From assembly GCA_002786065.1 (NCBI GenBank), contig NHNY01000010.1:186001-250000 (forward strand): a stretch of 64,000 nt of DNA. The letters run 5' to 3'. Positions within the stretch are counted from its first letter, which is position 1. Each line of letters starts with the position of its first letter. This stretch comes from Microcyclospora pomicola. Lineage: Eukaryota; Ascomycota; Dothideomycetes; Capnodiales. Positions 33,540 to 45,045 of this stretch are shown here, in pieces. The notes under the pieces are model-generated. The model was not told the DNA's origin. It was given only the letters and a program-made list of their open reading frames with translations, and did no database searches. A program made the position numbers and the translations under genes.

Positions 33540-35109
33540 GCCCTGATCGGTATTCTCCTCCAGACTTAAACGGAGGTGCTATCATCCTCGCTGAAACCAG
33601 GCAATATCGAGATACATGAGTCTGCGACTGCACGGCACGACACTGTCCAGGACGCTAGACCTGATAGAAACGTTGTCGAAGGTCACGCCATGCCGATGAG
33701 GCTGAGCACAAGCGCAGCACATCGAGTGACTGCTCGAAACGTGAAATGTCAGCCTCGCTGCTGTACCACATCAGCGATAAGCAGCAGTCTCTGCGACCAT
33801 TCACCGGTCACCTGGGCCACCCTTTACCTCTGCCATATTGCGGCTGGTACGGGCATTTCCACCGCTTGTGATGAGATAGCATGTTGGCGTCCAGGGTTTC
33901 ATGCTGCTTCACACCCTCAAGCGGTACGGAAATATGCAGCTGGGACATTGTGTGACGGTGGATGAGCATATGTCGCAAGGACACTGATCGAAGCAAGCAA
34001 TCGAACGTGTTGTCAAAGTAGCCTGCGAGACGTACTCAATTTCGAAGCCGCGCCGAGCGTGGCTCTCAAGTGAACGAGTAGCAAGGATGCTTGGATCGTC
34101 GGCAACTCGCTGACCGACTCTAGCACAGCTGTGACGGCTCGATGAGTCGAAGATTTGGATCACGATCTCGCGTGTCCTGTACAGTTCCTGCAGGATCTTG
34201 GGGGGAGAAGCGACCTGGCGTCTGCAGCAGGCTAGCCGCCGCGAGTAGACTTGATACCATTCCCCAATGAAAGGCGACGAGGCGGTGATTCTTTCAATTC
34301 CTCGCAATGGCAGGACACGGCACGCGTAGAAACCTGACTTCATGTAGTGCTAGCAGAGTGTTCCGGACGGGCGCCGAGATGGACGGGACACCAGATAAGC
34401 ATACCGTGCCGTGTGGATTGTGGCGGCGATGATGGATGGGGATCTATACGCCTTCCCTGTCATCTGCCGCAGCCATTCGCGCAAGGCGCAGTGTTTCATG
34501 TCATCCTGAGGAGTAGACGCGATGCTCGCGGGTATCCCATCGCAAGGCTGAGGAGTTGCAGGTGAGGATCGTCGTGGGTGACGCATGTTTCCCACGTGCT
34601 GCCAGGCGATCGGCCAGTTCCTTCGACTCTTCTCCCGTCGCGCGGCGAAGCTTTTAGATACGACCACGCCTCATGCAATGCAGTCCTGCACTTTCGGTAT
34701 CCTTCTTCGTCTGCCAGCCATATCCGATCCTGCAACTCTTGATCTCATCCGTGACTGGGATCTGCAGACGGTTCAGTGGCCGTGAGCCACATCCAGGTCG
34801 ATGGTGCACGAGCCGCGATGGGCACGGCCGGCCTATGCCTGGCACGCAAGCCTACCGTTGATCTGTTGACAGCCAGCCGTGATTAGTGTTCAGTCCGCCT
34901 GGTTTGTTCCCTCGTGCGTAGCTCTGGCCAAACTGTATTTCTCTGGCCTTTCCGGGAAGGATCACTCTTCCTCACCATCTCCTCGACGCCATTCCCGGGT
35001 CATTCTCACTTGCTTGCCTCGTCCTGTTCTCTCTCTCTCTCTCTTTCCCCTCTGTCGCAGCCCCATCGCACATGAGCGCTCGATCCCTGGCGAGTAATGC
35101 ATCTCTCGC
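33540..35109. other. Intergenic and leader region before the polyQ C2H2 gene
   Basis: No gene is recognised in 33540-34900. The right end (34960-35060) is a pyrimidine-rich leader with a TC dinucleotide run and a good 3' splice-like sequence (TCTGTCGCAG at 35051-35060), so a 5' UTR intron is possible. Two ATGs (35072 and 35097) lie before the proposed start, both out of frame with it. Confidence 0.4.
35028..35044. repeat. TC dinucleotide run
   Basis: 17 nt of uninterrupted TC repeat in the presumed leader of the next gene. Confidence 0.8.
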
Positions 35110-36849
35110 ATGGACCGTACTGCATCCTCGGACCTTCAGGGAAAGGCTGAGACATATCTCTACTCCCAGTTGCGGCCGGTGCACGGTGACCTGCATGCCA
35201 CGATCCAGGAAATCCTTGGTCTGGTGCTCAACGAGCAGAACAACCCGCTCAAGGATCTTTTCCAGGCCTCTGTCGCCAGTGGTAAGTTTGCTTGGCTTCA
35301 GTCCTGCGATGAGGACTGTTCATTGACTATAATGAGCAGCCTCACACAATGTTGCGCCAGACACTGCATCCCCGCAGAAAGCGCGGAAGTCCCGGTTGAC
35401 GTTGCGACCGTTTCGAAGCAAAGACGGCAATAAATCAGGCACTTCGACTGTAGCAGAGAGTAACAATAGAATAGGCCCCACGGTACTCCCATCTACCGTA
35501 CGTGGGCGAATTGACACGTCCCACGCCGATGTCGATGTGAAACCTTCGATCAAGGCCGGCTCTGACTGGGAGGTATCCTTTGATGCGATTCCAACACTTC
35601 CTAATGCTGAAGGTCACCCACAACCAAACGTAGATGAGCCGAAATACAATTGCATCTTCTGTGAGGACGACTATGCCTACAAAGGTACATGCAAACGCCA
35701 TTTGGAGCAGGTCCATGTTGCTAGAGCCTATTTTAAATGTCGAGGTTGTGGGATGCGCTTCAAGACCCAGCCTGAGGCAAAGAAACATTGTGCAGGATGT
35801 GGGAAGGGCTTCACCAAGGTTGAGCCGGAACCGAAGAAATTGTATAGTTCGGAGTTCACCCATGACCGCTTCAACACCCAGCAGCAATACGTTGATCATC
35901 TGCTAGAATTGTGCAAACAGCCAAAAGGTCAACGGCCAGAGAGGAGCTCACATCTTAAGTTGCGCAATCTTCTGGAAATCCCTGGACTGCACGCCGCCGT
36001 GCAACGAACAAGTCTGCGATTATACAATGATGCCGAAGCGTGGAGGAATGTCAGATGGGATTACGAACGGGTCACGACCGCAGTCAGAGATCTTGAGAAT
36101 GGCATCCTCGATGTTCCTCTCGATCCTGTCAACGATCTGTTATGCCTGCACCGGATCGAGACCTTTGCCACGGATTTGTTCGCCACTGGAAGACTTCAAG
36201 CGAATAGTCTCCCGTCAAGCATCAGGCACAATACAGACGCACGACGAAATTATGTGATGGGCTCTGTAACTCAAAGTCAGTCACACGGTCCCGGTATGAC
36301 ACTGGACGAGCCGAACTACTACCCAGTCCCGCCATTGATACCGACTTCGTCAGATTCTCACATGAGCGCTGGAATTCTGACGCCCGCAAGAGATTCTGAT
36401 GTGGCTGCCGATGCGAAAGGAAAGCGACCGTTGTCAGAAACGTCACTGACCATGCAGCAACGCATGCCTGCTGGGCCATCCGAACCTGATTCCCGTGGGC
36501 TGATCAATTTGAATCACACTGGTCTCGACTTCGCACTCCCCACGCAGTATGCCATGCCGGTTCCAAGCGCATTTCAGGCTGATGCCATGTGGCGAGTCGC
36601 TGAGCAGCCTCCACCATATCAGCCGACATGGTCCGGCGGGTTCAATAGCACGAACAACAGCACGGGAAATCAACAGCTACTCCAGGCAGGTACTGGTGAG
36701 CAGAGCTCAGGCTCATACCTGCCACAGCAGGCACTGGCCCCCGAGATGTCGCACATGTCATCGGGCTATTTCGTCACGCAGGTAGAAGACATGATGGGCT
36801 ACAGCATTACCGCCGCCCCGCATGCTCTGACGCAGCCACAAAATCTAGT

Positions 36850-36884
<35 letters not shown>

Positions 36885-37039
36885 AACAACAGCCTCTTCA
36901 ACATGTGCAGGGACACATACCACAACAGCGCTCACTCGACAACAGGATACCGCATCCCTCTTCTTCCACCATCGTTCCGCAAGCACAAACTAGCGCCACT
37001 TCCAATCCGTGGTGGTCACAATTCCACTCCGGCCTGTAA
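35110..37039 (+). CDS. C2H2-type zinc-finger protein with C-terminal polyglutamine
   Basis: Two exons (35110-35281 and 35340-37039, intron GTAAGT...CAG) give 623 residues. The N-terminal helix (ATIQEILGLVLNEQNNPLK) is unassigned. The only recognisable domain is a C2H2 finger region: YNCIFCEDDYAYKGTCKRHLEQVHV, then FKCRGCGMRFKTQPEAKKHC and CAGCGKGF. A helical part follows (HDRFNTQQQYVDHLLELCKQ, LRNLLEIPGLHAAV), then a long Gln/Pro/Ser/Asn-rich tail with 14 consecutive glutamines. This plan (fingers followed by a low-complexity tail) suits a transcription regulator in the nucleus, but I cannot name a homologue of known function. Confidence 0.85.
36851..36892 (+). repeat. CAG/CAA repeat encoding 14 glutamines
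   Basis: Seven pure CAG codons are followed by mixed CAA and CAG codons. The pure part is most prone to length change; interruption by CAA should stabilise the rest. Confidence 0.9.
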
Positions 37040-37610
37040 GGAAATGATCCTTATCCCTACGACACTCGTGCTCAGTAACCATACTCCCTCCTCATACGAT
37101 AGACGTGGACGAACCATCTCCTCCCTGTTCCTCCTCTCACCACGCATACAGTATCCATATAATGAACGAGATCCATGTCTATACAGTTCAACCCTCCTCT
37201 TCACAATTCTCGATACATATGTACATATCACGAAGATTACGATTTTCAGAAAGCATGCCTACTTCCTCCATGACACTGTCTCACATCTCGCATCACCAGT
37301 TGTCAGTGACATGCCTTGATGTTGTCTGACATCCGTTCGCTGTCCTGCAAGCTTCCCTGTTCCCGTCATCGTCACCCTAACTGCCTAGAGGCTGCGTCTT
37401 GCTGTCCTCCTTCTCGCCCTGCAACGTTGTACATGACCCAAGTCCTGGCAGAAAAGCCACCATCTCGAGCACTTCCAGGTTGAATGATCGTGACATCTCA
37501 CGCTTCGGGTTGGAAAGTCTTGCGCTCGGAAGAGTGTTTATGCTCGAGATGGCGATTTTCATCATCACCAATCTCCTCTTCCTCATCGTCCTCATCGTCC
37601 TCTTCCCCAT

Positions 37611-37634
37611 CAGCAGCAGCAGCAGCAGCAGCAG
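37611..37634. repeat. CAG trinucleotide microsatellite
   Basis: Eight CAG units followed by GAG/GAA-rich sequence and preceded by TCATCG/CCTCTT units. All frames stay open here on both strands because of the repeat itself. Confidence 0.85.
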
Positions 37635-40600
37635 GAGGAGGAGAACTGTATCTGTACCTATTAGCGACACGACACGAACATCGCGACTTCGACGCCTTAT
37701 CCTCCCATGATCGGTAGGTCGCGTTCTCATGGAGAAGCCACTCCCGAATGTTTACACCACCGGATTCGTGCGAAGAGATGCCATATACAGTAGGTATTCG
37801 TGACCTTGACCTGTGCTATGTGAGTGAGATTATGTATGTATATACAATATGTACGGATGTAGATCTAATGATTTGAGATCGACGGAAAGGAACCTCATCT
37901 AATCTCTTCTTGTTACCTCAAAGTATCTTCGCTTCGATGACTCGATAACTTGAGTTATCGCACCTTGTTCAAGGCTTGAGGAATTAGAACATCTTTTTCC
38001 TTTCTTGGTCATACGAGTTTCATGTCAGAGGAGTGTTCGAGATGGGTATCTGAATATAGCATAGCAGCTGTGAGTTATCCCAAGCAGGCGTCTCGGATCA
38101 TCATGTGGCTACCTGAGAGTGCCGTGCCGATGTGCGAAGACTAGAGTACACGGCCTGGCTCTTTTGTCGATGGAGGCAGGCTGCGTCGACAGTCTACGGA
38201 GAACGGGGAGATGTGGTGGTTTCGCATCTACTTAACGAGTTCAAACAGATGATTGTCTACAGCGTGCACGGCACTGAACAAGGCACGGTGTGGCTAGGGA
38301 AATTTGGTTTGGCGCTGGGAAGGAGGTTTGTCTTGGTCTGGGAAGAGAAGCGCTGTGGTTGTTGCTGGGCATCGTCGAGGACGTCGCGAAGACTGTGGTC
38401 TGGCCCATGGCGCTTCCTCACATCATGCCATGCAGACGCAGCTGACTTCTCACGAGCAAGGAATCGGCAGATTCGACATCTACGACAGCGCTTCTGGAAT
38501 GTTCAGGACCGGTTCGAGTTCCATGGCTAAGGTAAGGCAGGCCGCGAGTAGGTGATAAGTTCCACATATGCATGCGCAATACGCGAGCTGCAGCTGGGAG
38601 GCATCGTATTCTCGCACGAGAGCGATGGTAGCCGTGACTTGACTCGACTAGCGCACGTCGCGGGGAGCATCATGACAATACCGATGACAGCACGAGGGGG
38701 GAAAAGACGAGGACCCCAGGCGGTATCGGAGATGCATGGGCAGTAGACAAGTAGCGCAGTATAGAGTACGCGAGATCTGTGATGGCTGTTTCCGGCAATA
38801 AAGGCTAGACTCGCGTGGAGACGGGGTGGGTGGATGATGGCTGCAAATCTCGACGGCAAGGTCTGCATGCGCCCGACGCCTTCCCCACGTGTGCGGAATC
38901 CTGGATGATCGCCGGCGAGTGCCGTGATGCGTCTTCCTTCATTGTCAACAAGAGGGATGCTAGCAGTATGGCACAGTAGCCCATTTATTTGCAGCCGGGG
39001 GGCAGGCGAGTGCAAGACCAGGTCCGTTAAGAGGTCAGTGTGCTGATATAGGGCTGAGAGGCAGTACTATTGGCTGGAGGGATACGCAGCTGAGAGGCCA
39101 AGGAAGAGAACGTCGAGTCGGGGACTAGTCAGAGCGGACACGCGGGAATCCTTGGGTATCGCTGGATACAGCACTGAGCACGGTACGTGCTGACATGTCA
39201 AGCTTAGGTTTGCAAGGATGATCCCCCCGAATCACCGCCCAATTCGATCTGCATCTGGGAGATGAGTTCCTGCATCCGCGCAGCTGGGACGTGATGCTAT
39301 GCTGGTCCACATCTCTCCGTGTGTGATGGCCATGGTGACTGGTTGAAGCGTCGTGATAGCACCAACCGCGCGGCCTGTTGAGAGACCCGAAACGTTATGT
39401 TGACGAGAGAGTGAAACAATGAGTTCGACTAGATGATGTTGCGAGCACATGGTTCGACCGGAGCTAGGGAAGTGCTAGGAGAAGCTTTTCGGGTGATAGA
39501 TGTGACGAGATTTCTAGGACTTGGTTGGTCTTGCTCGTGCCGAGCGTGCATTCCCGAAAGCGAGGCAAGTTGGGGAGTGTCAATGCCCACATGGTTTCGC
39601 ATCCTTGCTCAAGGATTTGGCTCGTCGCTTATTCTTGATCTCGAGGCAATCACCTCACATAATATTCCCTCAGCCAAGGTTTCGGTGGGAGCGTGTGCGT
39701 AATGCACGGTGACGACTTCAGATGGTTGCTCCCAGACACACATGTAGCTAGATGCCTTGGCATGGTGCGAGCACGTCGTGAGGCTGGCTGCATCCTGACG
39801 GAAAACATCCCGATAATGATGGGTTGAGATAGGGTTGGGACCTGACGATCAGCCTCAATAATGAGACGGCAGAGGTGATGCGACCACGTTACTGTATCAC
39901 AGAACCCGCAGCCTATACTCCGACATGCTGGTATCTGCTTGGAGGATAAGCGGGAGCCGTCAGATCGCATCGACACCATGTATCTCGCATGTTGTGAATC
40001 CTGCGAGTATGACGAAGCGTGCATGCTCTGCCATTGATCGTGAGGCAGTTTCAACACGTTCACGTAAGCCGACAGTCCTAGGTTCTCCGCTCGTAACTTG
40101 CCGACGGTTCGGTGTTCGCGATCGAGACCACTCTTTGACGAAGCTTTGTCATACTCAGGACTGCACGAGAGGATGGAACGCGCAAGAGGCAGGCTGTTGA
40201 GTCCGGCAGACAGTCATTACGGTCCTGGCTCAAGCTTTTGAAGCCCTCAGTGCAGCCAGATACGTGAGGAGCTGAAGGATGAATGGATACCATCGACCAG
40301 GGTCGACATTCAGTAGTGAGATCTTCCATCACGTCACGCAGGGGCGCGTCGGCGACTCCGATGAACTAAAGTTTCGACGCCAGAGCTTAAGCAGCGCCAA
40401 TGTGGGGTGGGGGCTAATCGGTCCCGAAGTACGTATGTCTGTAGCTTGAGCAGTGCTCGCTCACGTGGCAGCCGTGTCGGAGAACGTTCTGGCTATGGCG
40501 GCGAGGTAGTCTCATTTCTGCTTCTTTGACCGCCTGATGAAACCGCCGAATCTCTACAAACTCTGTGGCTCAGTATTGAGCCAACGGTAATGGCGCCGAT

Positions 40601-41927
40601 GAGCGCTGTTCGGTGTAGGCTCAGCTCGTCGGACCGAGTCGTGCGCCTGCCGTGAATACTCTCTTGTGCTGTGAATGTAATGCCGTCGTGAGTCTCGGTA
40701 GTAATCAGGAGACTCGCCCAAGCTGTTGTTACTACTCCATGTGGCATACTACTGCACTCCATGGTCAGCTTACTACACCCTGTATATGTATGCTGCTCGT
40801 AGTCTGGTAGCGCTGTTCTGCAAGACAGCACATGATAGGTCCTAGAGTGCATTGCCATCCTTGAGTCCAACACATGGACCACCCGCGAGGCTGGAGGAAT
40901 GTGCATCGGACTGGCATCACGTCAGGAACGCCAGATCCAGATGTGTGCGTTTACAGTCCTGTCAGCCCGGTGATCTGCGCCAAGTCGTGAATCTGGATGT
41001 TGCTGGGCTGACTGTCTACGGGATTCGTACTGCATGGCGACATAGGAAGAATGCACCTGTCATCAACAAGATGGTCGCCAGAGATGCACTCCTCTTTGCT
41101 TGGGGGAGACTGTTGGCCAGCAATGAGTAGGTTGAGCCAAACATTGTATCAGTAGGTTCCCGGCTTGGTGCCAGAGAGCTCCCCGTTCAGCTGGCCTGAA
41201 ATCAATCACACATGGTCATGCCTGACGTGACCAGGGTCGTCACTGTAGTAGTGGATGGACATGCTTCAGGCCAGCACAGGATTCGGCATGCAAGTCTCGT
41301 GTGCTTGGATCTAGTAGTGTATACGGAGTAGCCTCTTGGCCAGGTGGGTGCGCTTGTCCTGCATTCCACACGTGGTCCCTCAGCGCTGGCGGAGGGCTCT
41401 CGGCGCCCAACTCAAAAAAGCACTGCTGATCCGGTCGGTGATCCGAGGGGTGCGAGGCGTTCTAGGCGCTCGCCAGACATGCAGCTGAGCTACTCGCTGG
41501 GTCTCGCGTAGTCAGCACCCGGCAAGCACCGGCGTCATCGTGTACTGCAATACCATCGGACGTGCGATGGTGTTCTGTGCGGTGCTGGAAGGGGACGTCG
41601 ACCACCGCAGCACCATCACACCATCACCTCACCATACAAGACCATCGAAACCAAGTCGATGCATACTTCTGGACTATGTGCTCGCAAACGTCGACCGCTG
41701 CTGAGCGTCCCGAACGGGCAACGGGCGATGAAACGAGATCACGGAGATGGCTCCTGAAGCGGCTAGACGCATCTGCCCCCGAGGAGGAGGAGAGTTTCTT
41801 TGTCGCGTCCCGAGCATCTCGCCATACCTGACCCATGCCAGTAGTAGTCTGCATACACACTGCATCTAGTCATTCAGATGACGAGCTTTTCCAGGCCTCG
41901 TCAATTGCAGGCTCGAGCGCGTCGTTT

Positions 41928-41965
41928 GCTAGTGCAGCATGGCCAGCCGACCATGCTGCACTAGC
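41928..41965. repeat. Perfect 15-bp inverted repeat with 8-nt loop
   Basis: Arm GCTAGTGCAGCATGG (41928-41942) is exactly complementary to CCATGCTGCACTAGC (41951-41965). Followed through, it can form a stable hairpin. There is no T-tract as in a terminator and no nearby coding gene. Confidence 0.9.
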
Positions 41966-42831
41966 CTGGATATGTTGTCGCTGCGTGGCATGGATGCCAG
42001 ACGTGCTGACCAGCCATGCAGACCCACCCGGCGTACGCTCCTTATTGAGAGTGACGAGAGGAGCCGCGACATGGCGCAACGCAGTAGAAAGCGAGGATGG
42101 AGTATCCCCCAAGGTCATGTGTCTGGCGCGATTCAGGACGGGAGAGACCAACAGGGACCGCACAGCAGATCACGGGTGGGGACAGCGATCTGACGACCGA
42201 GCCTCTCCTGCACCCTCTCCCTGTTCCAGCAGCGAGATCTGTACAGTCCTGTATGTAGCAGCGCTCAGGCCACGGGCTGGTGGTCGTCTTATCAGCGACA
42301 CCCTCTCGCCTAACAGCGGGATCCTCGTCTGGGATATCCCCACGAAGACCACGACGGACGGGCTGCAGGTGCTGGGGGGTGAGTGCTGCCGCACCATCCT
42401 CGCTGAATGCAGGAATGGGACAGGACTGGCGGCGGCATTTGAACAGCATTGATGAGTCGTTCCGCGTGGTCATTGCGCCGGCCAGTCCACTCCAGCATGA
42501 CCAGGATGCTGGACTGTAGGACGCAGACACACCAGACCCGACTCGACCGACCCAACTCGAACCAACCCAGACCGAATCCAACCCAATCCCGTCAATACAC
42601 AGTATGATGTACTGGACTGACATGGACTGACCTGCTGTCCGGCCGTCCGCACGCGTGCACTTGCTCGCGAGTCTAAACTAGGCCAGATAAGTCTCCAACC
42701 CCCAGCAGTTCCAGATCGTTGGACTGCCTGGCGCTAAATGCTCCGGGCCCTGAGCCATACATAACTTTGGCTCCAGCCCGCATGGCGGCCTGGTCGATGC
42801 TTTCAAGCCCTCAACCGCCATCCGCCGCATG

Positions 42832-43725
42832 CTTAACAAAGGATCGTCGCGCCCACCTTCAACTCCACCACCATCCAACCTCTGCCGTTCATTGTTCACT
42901 TCACCTCGAGCAGCCTCTTTGACTCTGTTGCTTGTGGCACCTCTTCCCTTTCCGACTCGGCCTGTGGTCCATCCAGATCGAATCGTCTTCTGCCACTCCC
43001 ACCACCGCCATCTCCACCACCGTCGATCGCATCCGTCGGGTTCGCATCGTCCTTGTCATACCCTCCGTCTCGCGAACTGGCCATATCGAGACATCCGTCT
43101 GATCTGATCGTTCCAAGTCACCGGACTGCCTCGCCGTGCAACGATCGTGTCACCATCATCTGCCCACCCACCATCCCGGATCGCGACTGCACGCCTTCGC
43201 CACCGTTGTCCTGCCATCGTCCGGTCCACTCGTTTCCTGCTCGGATCTCCCGCTGCATTCCAGCCATCGGCCACATCCCTCTCCCCCGGGACTCTTCTGA
43301 TCGGCTTTCGGATTGACGTGCATCTTCTCACGGCACAAGGATCTGAATCGGCATCTTGTCACGCCGGATCCATCCACCTTCGTCACCCCTCGCCCTGCCC
43401 GACTCCCAGCATCCTGGTTGCTGGCTTGAAGTACAAAGCTCTACCGGTTCCCAAGCTACCGGTTCGACCAGCATCGCAGTCGTGACCGCAGTGACGTTCG
43501 ACCTCTCTTCTCACCCAGCTCCATCCGAGGAGTCTTCGGCATCGACCGCCCTCCGTGGCTTCCATTCTCACAGCCCCGGGTCTGCCGTGGTCCAACAACG
43601 ACAAGTTCTACCAACCATCCTCGTTCGTCCATCCTCTTCCGACTCCTCCCGCAGACGCGTGTCTGCCGTTCAGTACCTTTGAAAACTCCGCAAACGTGGC
43701 GGCCGCAGTAGCATTTCCACCTTTG
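42832..43725 (+). promoter_or_regulatory. ATG-free 894-nt leader of the C2H2 transcription factor gene
   Basis: From 42832 to 43725 there is no ATG on the plus strand in any frame; the last one before it is at 42829. The stretch is rich in C and T, like fungal 5' UTRs. It ends exactly at an ATG in frame with the zinc-finger protein. The main frame is also open from 43495 without a stop, so initiation at a near-cognate codon (for example the GTG at 43555) could add about 57 residues. Confidence 0.55.
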
Positions 43726-45045
43726 ATGCTCTCGGGCCTAGATCCCATGGGTTCTCAGAGCCTCACCTCGCGACGACCACATGCTTCGAACTTGCCCAGC
43801 TTCGAACTCCCCCCTCCCCCGATCTCTTCATATCAGAAGTATAACAGCTACCCCCCCTCAAATCAGCCGACGGCGAACACTTTAACGAGTGTCGGGAATC
43901 TCCTGACTCCCCCTAGCAATAGCTCTGCAGACGGTATAGGTCCGAGCTCGTCCATCGTCACCACAAACTCGTTGTCGCAACAAGGCGGTGTCGCCTCCTT
44001 CGCTCCCGCCAACGGTGGGATGTGGCCTCCCCAGAACCTCCACAACTCGACTTCCTACGGGTTCCAGTCCAGCGCCAACTCACACTCCTATGGCAACAAT
44101 GGACGCTCAATCTTCTCGCCTTCGTTGAACTCGATCATCCGCTCACCCAGCACTGGCGATCTGCCGCAAACTTCCTACGACATGCAAGGATACTCGGGCT
44201 CATCCATGTCCATGTCTGGCACCAGCCTACCCCCAGTCTTGTCACACCAGCAGATGCCGATGATGGGCAATCACAGCCATGGCGCAGCTCCACAGCCATC
44301 TCCTGTAAGTGCGCATGATGCGTTCGCACGACCTCCTCCAACGCCAAGCTATTACAGCGGCTCCCAACCCTCCCCGACACCACAACAGGCCAACTTCCCC
44401 ACCTACTCGACCGGACCATCACCGGTGCAGCAGAGTCCGATCAGTGCTGGAGGCTCACTATCTAAGATGTCACCCATCAATGGTCATGGATCTGTGCCGT
44501 CGCTCCATATGCAACAACCACAGTACTCCACCCAGCAAAGACAGTTCTCCTACCCGGTGCCAGGACCTGTCTTGTCCAACATCAACAACCCTAACGGCCA
44601 ACTTGCGCTGGTCAATGGTATGCAGCAGGGAATGGTCTCTGGTTTCAACAGCGGCCATGCTGCACATATGCATTCCATGTATGGTCACCCTGCACCTGCT
44701 GTACCGCAGAACGATCGACCTTTCCGATGCGATCAGTGCCCCCAGAGCTTCAACCGCAATCACGATCTCAAACGACACAAGCGCATCCATCTGGCAGTCA
44801 AGCCATTCCCATGCGGGCACTGCGACAAGAGCTTCTCACGCAAAGATGCACTTAAGGTATGCTAACCCGCTTGTTTCTACCTCAGCTGTACATCTACTGA
44901 CATATTCTTCCAGCGACATGTTCTCGTCAAAGGATGTGGTAAGGCAGGCGCCTCAACCGAAATCAAAGAGCTTGACGGCTCACTATCTCCAGTCTCCAAA
45001 ACGGAAAGCCTAGATCACAGCCCGATCGTCACCGCCGCCGTATGA
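43726..45045 (+). CDS. C2H2 zinc-finger transcription factor
   Basis: Two exons (43726-44856 and 44914-45045; intron GTATGC...CAG) encode 420 residues from the first ATG. The N-terminal 330 residues are Ser/Pro/Gln/Asn-rich and of low complexity, as in activators. Two C2H2 fingers lie near the C-terminus: FRCDQCPQSFNRNHDLKRHKRIH and FPCGHCDKSFSRKDALKRH. A third, incomplete Cys element (VKGCGK) follows directly. The intron splits the second finger right before its last His-bearing segment. The frame continues upstream to 43495 without any ATG (readable as KFYQPSSFVHPLPTPPADAC), so a non-AUG extension or a distant upstream coding exon is possible. I do not recognise the orthologue with certainty and give no symbol. 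Confidence 0.82.

Larger units (their letters stand above)
37040..42831. other. 5.8-kb gene-poor region
   Basis: No protein family is recognisable on either strand. Frames up to about 200 codons occur at 41835-42623 on both strands in antisense overlap, a pattern expected from GC-rich non-coding DNA. The base composition looks like that of the flanks and shows no strong C-to-T depletion as left by repeat-induced point mutation. Visible structure: a microsatellite at 37611, a perfect hairpin at 41928, and an AACCC/ACCGA-rich low-complexity patch at 42530-42600. It may hold long regulatory sequence or non-coding transcripts for the transcription factor to the right. Confidence 0.4.

Noticed and set aside
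38480-38530. GGTTCGAGTTCC resembling a tRNA B box
   Set aside because: There is no A-box-like sequence at the right distance and no cloverleaf can be drawn.
38527-39015. Minus-strand frame of 162 codons
   Set aside because: No recognisable sequence pattern and no neighbouring exons.
42525-42610. B-box-like GGTTCGAGTT on the minus strand in a CCAACCC-rich patch
   Set aside because: It lies in low-complexity sequence with no acceptor stem or A box.
41835-42623. Overlapping sense and antisense frames of about 200 codons
   Set aside because: Neither has family resemblance, domain or plausible gene structure; open frames on both strands are expected in GC-rich non-coding DNA.
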